NCBI GenBank assembly: GCA_903932425.1
Contig: CAIZGG010000421.1
Coordinates: 1 to 48,084, forward strand
Reading direction: 5' to 3'
DNA from: an uncultured beta proteobacterium
GTDB taxonomy: Bacteria; Pseudomonadota; Gammaproteobacteria; Burkholderiales; Burkholderiaceae_B
Length of the DNA stretch: 48,084 nucleotides
Numbering within the stretch: the stretch's first letter is position 1; each line of letters starts with the position of its first letter. Shown here one piece after another: positions 43,069-48,084 of the stretch. A model generated the notes under the pieces. The model was not told the origin of the DNA and ran no database searches. It was given only the letters and a program-made list of their open reading frames with translations. A program made the position numbers and the translations under genes.

Positions 43069-44564
43069 TGTCAGATCATATTGACGGCCCCCGCCAAACA
43101 GCTGACCCCGTCAGTGATCTTACCGATCTGTTTGCTTTTACCAGCCCCGCCAATTCAAAGCGCACAGTCCTCATCGCGTGCGTGCTGCCTTTTGCGGGTG
43201 AGTCGGCGTTGTTTTCAAACACGATTAACTATGCGTTTGTAGTGCGCCGACTTAAGCAGACGGGTTTGGGTTTGCAAGCCGGTTTCGAGGCCCTGGCAGA
43301 CGAGTGGCGCTTTACTTTTCAGTTTGAAGTGCTAGGGCCTGAAACCGTGACAGGACGGGCCAGGCAAGCTGGACATTGTGTGCTGCCCAGTGGCGCCACT
43401 CTTGCCTTGACCGTCAATGACGAGCAAGGCTTCGCAACGGCCGATGGGCGTACCCGCGTGTTTGCCGGTTTGCGGTCAGATCCGTTTTTTCCGGGTTGGT
43501 TGCCGGGGTCAATGAAATCTGTCCCAAACTACCTTGAAAACGACAATGTTCTGAGCGTTGTTGTTGAGTTTGATACAGACTCAACTCTTGCACCGCAACA
43601 TGGCAGCCTCTATGGAGTCATTGCCGAAACAACCGCACGTCACCCAAATCCAAACGCCAATGTCATCCCGCGCTTTGACTGGGTCGGGCGCCCCGAACAA
43701 ACAAACTTCATCATGGATCACGTGCCTGGGGCAGTCGATATTCGCGATCTTTGGAATCAAGAAACGCCCTTTGCACTTAATGCAGCGCGCCTGCCGCTCT
43801 ATCGCCAACGGCTCACTGAAAGCTTTCAGCTGTGGGATCAAAAAGATCAGAACATTGAATGGGATCCCGCTTCACTTCAAGCGCATGTGAATGTGCGGCT
43901 CAATGACTTTCTGACGTTTGACGTTGCCAAGCCAATGAGCGACAAGAGCCATCTTGAAATTGAAAAGAGTACGCTTGAAGGACGCCCTTACACGACGGGT
44001 GGCGGGCGCACCGTGAATGCGAACGTCATCGACATTTTGGTTACCTGGCTCATTAACCGAGATCGAGGCGCGTTTTTGCAAGGCGGTGCGTTGCAGGCGA
44101 CGCAACCTGGCAGCACAACATTTCCGTATGTGCGACCCGGCAACAAAAACCTGTTGAGCGTCACACGTAGCGTCGAACTTAAGGCCTCGGCCCAAGAAGT
44201 CTGGCAAGCCATTGGCGGCTTTGGTAGCCTGTGGCATCCGCTGGTCGCACAACTTACACTTACTGGCGAAGGCACGGGGCAATTGCGTCGTATTGAAACC
44301 CTTGACGGAAAAATCATGATCGAGCGTCTGAGCGAGCGTGATGAGGCTTCAAAAACCTACCGCTATGCCATGGTCAGCGGGATTCCAGCAAACCCCTACA
44401 ACGGTACGCTTTCAGTTCAAGCTACTGCAGCGGGATCGAGTGTGACGTGGTCAGTGTCGTATCGACCCGAAGGCCAGGGCGATTTAATCGTGCGCTTGAT
44501 TATCTCGAGCCTTCTGAACGCGGGTATGGCAGAACTCAAGAAGCGTTTTGGCGCGACGACGTGA
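43068..44564 (+). CDS. DUF4331-SRPBCC fusion protein
   Basis: 498 residues. N-terminal DUF4331 part (about 1-360) begins with the family hallmark SDHIDGPRQTADPVSDLTDLFAF and includes FDWVGRPEQTNF. From about 364 to 498 follows a polyketide-cyclase/START-like SRPBCC domain (VTRSVELKASAQEVWQAIGG). This pair in one chain is unusual. DUF4331 proteins are often exported, but here there is no signal peptide, so a cytoplasmic place is predicted. Overlaps the cytochrome stop by one base and the next gene's start by four (GTGA), a tight translational chain. No known function; binding of a hydrophobic ligand or a peptide by the SRPBCC part is one idea. Confidence 0.85.
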   Translation: MSDHIDGPRQTADPVSDLTDLFAFTSPANSKRTVLIACVLPFAGESALFSNTINYAFVVRRLKQTGLGLQAGFEALADEWRFTFQFEVLGPETVTGRARQAGHCVLPSGATLALTVNDEQGFATADGRTRVFAGLRSDPFFPGWLPGSMKSVPNYLENDNVLSVVVEFDTDSTLAPQHGSLYGVIAETTARHPNPNANVIPRFDWVGRPEQTNFIMDHVPGAVDIRDLWNQETPFALNAARLPLYRQRLTESFQLWDQKDQNIEWDPASLQAHVNVRLNDFLTFDVAKPMSDKSHLEIEKSTLEGRPYTTGGGRTVNANVIDILVTWLINRDRGAFLQGGALQATQPGSTTFPYVRPGNKNLLSVTRSVELKASAQEVWQAIGGFGSLWHPLVAQLTLTGEGTGQLRRIETLDGKIMIERLSERDEASKTYRYAMVSGIPANPYNGTLSVQATAAGSSVTWSVSYRPEGQGDLIVRLIISSLLNAGMAELKKRFGATT

Positions 44565-45757
44565 ACAGGCCAAGCTCGGTGATCGCCCTACCCGCCGCCA
44601 CCGATGGCGCGCTCGCGCTGTTAAATCACGAAAGTATTTTGGATCGGTGCTGGCAAACCATCGAGCGATATCCCGAACGCATGGGGATTGCTGCGCAACT
44701 GATTGACGAAGAGTATCGTCGCTCGCATTTCTTAGGAGACGCCGGCGCCCTTGAGCGCCTTCTTGTGCTCTCTGACACCTTGCTGCAGCAGTCTGCGAGG
44801 TCGGGCGAGACGTACTTACTGGCAGCGCAAATTGCGTCGCTGGTTCATAAGTTCGCTGATGCGAAGCTTTATTTGGTTCAGGCAAACGATCTTGCCGCTG
44901 ATGCTCAAAGCGTTTTGCGTCAACAACTATCAATCGATCACGCGACCGGTCACAATTGGCAGGGCGTGCTCGAGACAAGGCTGCGCTTAAGCGAACAAAG
45001 CCCGAGCTTGCAAAACCTTGTGGCGCTAGGTGCCCTGTACGCTGAAATGGGCCTGTACCAAGAGGCTGAAAATTCGTATCTCAACGCGATTGTGCAAGAC
45101 CGCGAACATTCGCCGTTCAGTCTGGCTTGGGCGTGTTTTCAGTTGGGCGTGTTGTTTGGCGAAACGCTTACGCCAGCTGACCCAAAGGCAGCGCAGTATT
45201 GGTACGAGAAAGCCATGGCCTACCTGCCTGCCTACACGCATGCGCGCGTGCATTTAGCCGAGTTGCATCTTGACGCAAGGCAATTCGACTCGGCGCTCAA
45301 GCTATTGCAACCGATCCAAGACAGTGCAGATCCAGAAGTGTCTTGGAGACTGGCGCAGCTTTATGAAAAAACAGGTCAGACACGCGAGGCGCGTCACCAT
45401 CTTGCACGTACGCAGCATATTTTTGAGCAGTTATTAACTCACCACGAACTCGCCTTTGCCGACCACGCTGTCGATTTTTATCTTGAAGAAGGTGATGATC
45501 CAGACAAAGCGCTACAACTCGCGTTGCTGAACCTAGACAATCGAGCCACGCTAAGAGCCTTCGAACTTAGCGTCGAAGCGGCGCAGGCTGCTAGCCAGAA
45601 CCTCATGGCTCAAGCCTTGGCCGGCCGTGCCGCCGTACAGTGGGGGCATCTGCCAGCCTTTGAGCACTCAACCTTGAAAGCGAGCCGGCACTCGGCTCTA
45701 AACGCAGCCGTTGCACCCATTCCACACACCTCTGCATTTAATTTTTCAAATACCTGA
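44561..45757 (+). CDS. TPR-repeat protein
   Basis: 398 residues, all helical, with tetratricopeptide-like repeats from about 90 to 310 (for example NLVALGALYAEMGLYQEAENSYLNAI and VSWRLAQLYEKTGQTREARHHL split here). A C-terminal 80 residues rich in Ala, Ser and His are not repeat-like. No signal peptide or membrane segment. GTG 44561 overlaps the previous stop (GTGA); the longer frame to 44447 would lie wholly inside the preceding gene. TPR proteins usually hold other proteins together. It is likely a scaffold or chaperone for this operon. Thirteen bases separate it from the Tat peptide gene. Confidence 0.85.
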   Translation: MNRPSSVIALPAATDGALALLNHESILDRCWQTIERYPERMGIAAQLIDEEYRRSHFLGDAGALERLLVLSDTLLQQSARSGETYLLAAQIASLVHKFADAKLYLVQANDLAADAQSVLRQQLSIDHATGHNWQGVLETRLRLSEQSPSLQNLVALGALYAEMGLYQEAENSYLNAIVQDREHSPFSLAWACFQLGVLFGETLTPADPKAAQYWYEKAMAYLPAYTHARVHLAELHLDARQFDSALKLLQPIQDSADPEVSWRLAQLYEKTGQTREARHHLARTQHIFEQLLTHHELAFADHAVDFYLEEGDDPDKALQLALLNLDNRATLRAFELSVEAAQAASQNLMAQALAGRAAVQWGHLPAFEHSTLKASRHSALNAAVAPIPHTSAFNFSNT

Positions 45758-45770
45758 GCCAAGGCTGAAA

Positions 45771-46034
45771 ATGAACCGACGAAATTTTTTAGTCAGCAGC
45801 ACCGTCAGTGCAGTGTCGTGTGCGCTGCCGGTTAGCTTAAGTTTGACGACAGCACCGGCGTTTAGCGCCGCAGTGACGCAAAGTGTTGGTGAGCCTTTGC
45901 TGACTCAACCAACGACTCAAGACTCCCTATTCAGGCTGCACAACTGGGAATCCGCCCCTGAGCATAGTGAGTCAAACGAAGCAACCGCCCCGCTCATTAG
46001 CTTGTCGAGCAACTGGAAAGCCAACTGGCTTTGA
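45771..46034 (+). CDS. 87-residue Tat-exported small protein with three Asn-Trp sites
   Basis: The N-terminus has a twin-arginine signal (MNRRNFLVSSTVSAVSC), with cleavage around residues 33-34. The mature part of about 54 residues has Trp at 59, 82 and 86, each preceded by Asn (HNWE, SNWK, ANWL), and ends in NWL. AAGG lies six bases before the ATG. No family recognised; too small and too far from other genes to be explained otherwise, and its place at the end of a coupled operon supports reality. The Trp-rich tail makes it a candidate substrate of the di-heme enzyme; this is inferred. The Cys in the signal is not in a good lipobox. Confidence 0.7.
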   Translation: MNRRNFLVSSTVSAVSCALPVSLSLTTAPAFSAAVTQSVGEPLLTQPTTQDSLFRLHNWESAPEHSESNEATAPLISLSSNWKANWL

Positions 46035-46092
46035 CCGCAGCCGAGACATTTTTTTGTAAAGCCCTCGTAAACGATCAAGGCTTGCGAATACG

Positions 46093-46905
46093 CTAAGCAC
46101 TCAAAGCGCGACGTTCAAGAAACTCTAGCATCACCTGCGCGCATTCTTTAGCATGCGAAAACGGTAATCCGTGGCGCGCATGGTTAAACACCTGAAACTC
46201 AGAATTAGGCAGCTTGCTATGCATCTCGGCCATTTGGTCGACTGCAATAAACGGGCTACCGTCTGCATGCAGCAACAACACGGGCAGTTCAAGCTCATGC
46301 AGTCGCGGTCCAAGGTCGGCGCCGACTAAAATATCCCGCGCCACGATAATCGACTCAATGGGATGATTGCCTTGTTGCTTTTCATACCAAGCGCGTTTGG
46401 CTGGCGACATCTTGGCGTCGTCATGAAATCGCCGAGGCATCAAACGCTTTGACCAGGCTGCCCCGCCCTGCTCTTTAAGCAAAGTATCCCACTCCACGAC
46501 ATTTTGAATGACACCACCGCGAAAGGCGGTATTGGTGAGCGTTAACGAATGCAGGCGTTCGGGATGCTGTAGGGCGTACGCCAGGGCGGCTGTGCCACCG
46601 ATTGACTCGCCTACTAAGTGAAAGCGCTTCACATCAAGCGTATCAGCGATCAACGAGATATCTTTTTTCAAGATATCAAAACTAAGATCGCCCGCTGGCT
46701 TGGCCGTTGATTGGCCAAAGCCTCGCATATCAAACCGCGCAATGCGATAGTTCAACCCTAACACCGGTAACCACTCCGCCCAGATCTCGGTGTTAGCGCC
46801 GACACCGTGATGAAAAATAATGGTTTCGGGATGTTCGACCCACGCAGGGGTCATATCCAGGACGTTGTAATACAACGAATCAACAAAGCCTTCTTTGAAT
46901 TGCAT
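46093..46905 (-). CDS. Alpha/beta hydrolase
   Basis: 270 residues, soluble. Oxyanion/HG motif FHHGVGANTEIW, nucleophile in GESIGG (about 98-103, Ser at 100), acid near LLLHADGSPF and His in NHARHGLPF. Close in outline to 3-oxoadipate enol-lactonase-like hydrolases. Upstream of it on this strand lie a minisatellite, the aldolase and a lactonase gene, so ester or lactone opening fits. Substrate unknown. Confidence 0.88.
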   Translation of the reverse strand: MQFKEGFVDSLYYNVLDMTPAWVEHPETIIFHHGVGANTEIWAEWLPVLGLNYRIARFDMRGFGQSTAKPAGDLSFDILKKDISLIADTLDVKRFHLVGESIGGTAALAYALQHPERLHSLTLTNTAFRGGVIQNVVEWDTLLKEQGGAAWSKRLMPRRFHDDAKMSPAKRAWYEKQQGNHPIESIIVARDILVGADLGPRLHELELPVLLLHADGSPFIAVDQMAEMHSKLPNSEFQVFNHARHGLPFSHAKECAQVMLEFLERRALSA

Positions 46906-46957
46906 ACAAATATTCTCTATTAAAATGGTGCCCGACCCGTGCTCTGTTGGTCGTCAC

Positions 46958-47027
46958 GCTCAGTTAGCTCAGTTAGTTAGCTTCGTTCGCTTGGTTCGCT
47001 TGGTTCGCTTGGTTCGCTTGGTTCGCT
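46958..47027. repeat. 9-bp minisatellites between aldolase and hydrolase genes
   Basis: GCTCAGTTA occurs twice in tandem (46958-46975), then TTCGCTTGG four full times and six more bases (46986-47027). All units are exact. The stretch is non-coding on present evidence and lies in the leader of the hydrolase gene (46905, minus strand). Copy number is likely to vary between strains. Confidence 0.9.
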
Positions 47028-47036
47028 AAATTAGCG
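47024..47036. promoter_or_regulatory. Odd 13-bp palindrome at the end of the minisatellite
   Basis: CGCTAA-A-TTAGCG is perfect. It ends nine bases from the aldolase stop and abuts the 9-bp repeats. Could bind a regulator of the hydrolase or be a 3'-end mRNA hairpin with a very short loop; no T-run follows. Confidence 0.35.
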
Positions 47037-47044
47037 TAGATTGT

Positions 47045-47824
47045 TTAATTGCTCAACACACGCTGTTGAAAATCCCCAACAGCGGCACGCAGTGCCTTAC
47101 CTAAAATTTTGTAATCGATTGCGTGTACAAAAAAATCGATCTGCCGGTCTTTCCACTGATCGATTTCGCTTAACTCATTGATATAGACGCCCACCTTTGT
47201 CTGCCTTGCCTGTGCCGCCTCAATAATGCGTGCGACCGCATCCTGTACAGTTGGATGGGTTAACTGCCCGTGCAACCCGTAGGATGAGGCTAAGTCAGCC
47301 GGGCCCGGCATAATCCAATCGACCTTGCTGTCTTCAAGCACTTGCTCAATTCGTTCGACGCAGGTTCGATCTTCAATCAGCCCAACTGCCACAACCTCTT
47401 GATTAGACTGCGCGGCCGCTTGTGCAAAATTGCGCTGCCCATAGCCTGCGATCTTTACACCTGTGCAGGTTGCCCGAACGCCCTCAGGCCAATATTTCAT
47501 CGCCTGAACAATGCCATCGGCGCGCTCATCATGCCCCAGATGCGGGATCATCAACCCTTCGACGCCCGCATCCAATAAGCGAGACGCATCGGCATAATTT
47601 GCCGCCCCCAGTCGAACCAGGGCGTGTATGCCCGTCGCCGCACAGGCGCGAACATGCGTCTGCACAATTCGTAAATCATTGAGCGCGTGCTCAGTATCGA
47701 TAATGACAAAATCGTAGCCAGCTTCAGCGTACAACTCAGAAATGTTCGAATCGCTCGAAAAAATGAAGCCTCCCAACAAAGGGCGCTTGATTGTCATTTT
47801 GTCTTTCAGTGTTGACGCCATCAT
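47045..47824 (-). CDS. HpcH/HpaI-family aldolase
   Basis: 259-residue TIM-barrel class II pyruvate aldolase. Seen: GFDFVIIDTEHALND-like GYDFVIIDTEHALND near residue 35, VRLGAAN with the active-site Arg, VAVGLIED and MPGPADLASSYG holding the Glu and Asp metal ligands. Cleaves 2-keto-3-deoxy or 4-hydroxy-2-keto acids to pyruvate and an aldehyde. It follows a lactonase (SMP-30) gene by 16 bases, a typical pairing in sugar-acid pathways. ATG 47824 or 47821 can serve as start. Confidence 0.9.
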   Translation of the reverse strand: MMASTLKDKMTIKRPLLGGFIFSSDSNISELYAEAGYDFVIIDTEHALNDLRIVQTHVRACAATGIHALVRLGAANYADASRLLDAGVEGLMIPHLGHDERADGIVQAMKYWPEGVRATCTGVKIAGYGQRNFAQAAAQSNQEVVAVGLIEDRTCVERIEQVLEDSKVDWIMPGPADLASSYGLHGQLTHPTVQDAVARIIEAAQARQTKVGVYINELSEIDQWKDRQIDFFVHAIDYKILGKALRAAVGDFQQRVLSN

Positions 47825-47840
47825 GTTGCTTCGCCCGGGA

Positions 47841-48084
47841 CTACGTATGCGAGAACATCGTCCGACCTTGCACGGGCATATCCGCCACTAAGATCGTGCC
47901 CGTCTTTGATTCAGTAATAAATAACTGTTTGTTATCCTTGCCGCCGTACGCACAGTTGGTCACTAGCTTGCCCGTCGGAGAATTAATGCGCAACATCGGT
48001 TCGCCCAGCGCACTGAACAGCCACACGACGCCTAACCCGACATGACACACCGCCAGATTATTCTCGGCATCAATCGCCATGCCA
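47841..48084 (-). CDS. C-terminal part of an SMP-30/gluconolactonase-family protein (partial)
   Basis: The open frame runs off the right edge. The visible part (about 80 residues to a TAG) has propeller-blade features: AIDAENNLAVCHVGLGVVWLFS with the family's inner-blade pattern, then TNCAYGGKDNKQLFITES, which closely matches SMP-30 C-termini. It lies 16 bases upstream of the aldolase in the direction of transcription, so the two are likely co-transcribed. Confidence 0.8.
   Translation of the reverse strand, partial: GMAIDAENNLAVCHVGLGVVWLFSALGEPMLRINSPTGKLVTNCAYGGKDNKQLFITESKTGTILVADMPVQGRTMFSHT

Noticed and set aside
44447-44560. Longer N-terminus of the TPR gene
   Set aside because: Lies entirely within the SRPBCC coding region; the GTGA overlap at 44561 is the natural start.
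45771-45824. Lipoprotein signal for the small Tat protein
   Set aside because: The Cys at residue 17 lacks a proper lipobox and is followed by more hydrophobic signal sequence.

Overview
The window looks like a stretch of a Burkholderiales chromosome, probably Alcaligenaceae-like. The reasons are moderate GC with GATC/CG-rich coding, four stand-alone Bug-type (tripartite tricarboxylate, TTT) substrate-binding proteins without membrane partners, a TRAP system, a Liv-type ABC system and many catabolic oxidoreductases. The order is inferred from gene content; no rRNA or other marker is present. I see no tRNA, rRNA, insertion sequence, CRISPR array or phage gene. Only one dedicated transcription factor (IclR family, 13.5 kb) is encoded in 48 kb.

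Layout. 0-11.4 kb (+ strand): a truncated gene end, an orphan TTT binding protein, a carboxymuconolactone-decarboxylase-like protein, an exported alpha/beta-hydrolase-domain protein, a TRAP transporter (P-Q-M) with a RidA protein, a type I Baeyer-Villiger monooxygenase, and a 458-residue protein I do not recognise that has its own promoter, operator-like dyad and strong terminator. 11.5-13.1 kb: an envelope-shape pair, an M23 endopeptidase and a bactofilin, whose convergent genes overlap at their 3' ends. 13.4-19.3 kb: IclR regulator, Liv-type binding protein, PaaK-like CoA ligase, zinc-free quinone oxidoreductase and BKACE enzyme, which read as one inducible acid-degradation unit. 19.3-29.9 kb: a mosaic of short units (exported methyltransferase, signal-less binding protein, three more TTT binding proteins, EamA exporter, TrhO, catalase-like peroxidase, TauD dioxygenase, cupin, GST, NTF2-like). 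30.1-30.65 kb: two tandem copies of a tiny coiled-coil/membrane-anchor gene. 30.7-41.1 kb (- strand): MFS transporter, GMC oxidoreductase, Liv binding protein, LivH, a LivM-LivG fusion, LivF, a second GMC oxidoreductase and an SMP-30 lactonase, mostly with overlapping start and stop codons.

41.2-46.0 kb (+ strand) is the most unusual region. It is a tightly coupled four-gene unit: an exported RoxA/MauG-like di-heme cytochrome c, a DUF4331-SRPBCC fusion, a TPR protein, and an 87-residue Tat-exported peptide whose three tryptophans each follow an asparagine. I suggest, as inference only, a peptide-oxidation or maturation system in which the di-heme protein acts on the small peptide. 46.1-48.1 kb (- strand) holds an alpha/beta hydrolase, a 9-bp minisatellite, a HpcH/HpaI aldolase and a truncated SMP-30 gene, a likely sugar-acid pathway.

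Regulatory sequence is rich in perfect dyads. Two of them, upstream of the unknown 458-residue gene and of the IclR gene, share the pattern TSCGATWATCGSA, which suggests one regulator for both.
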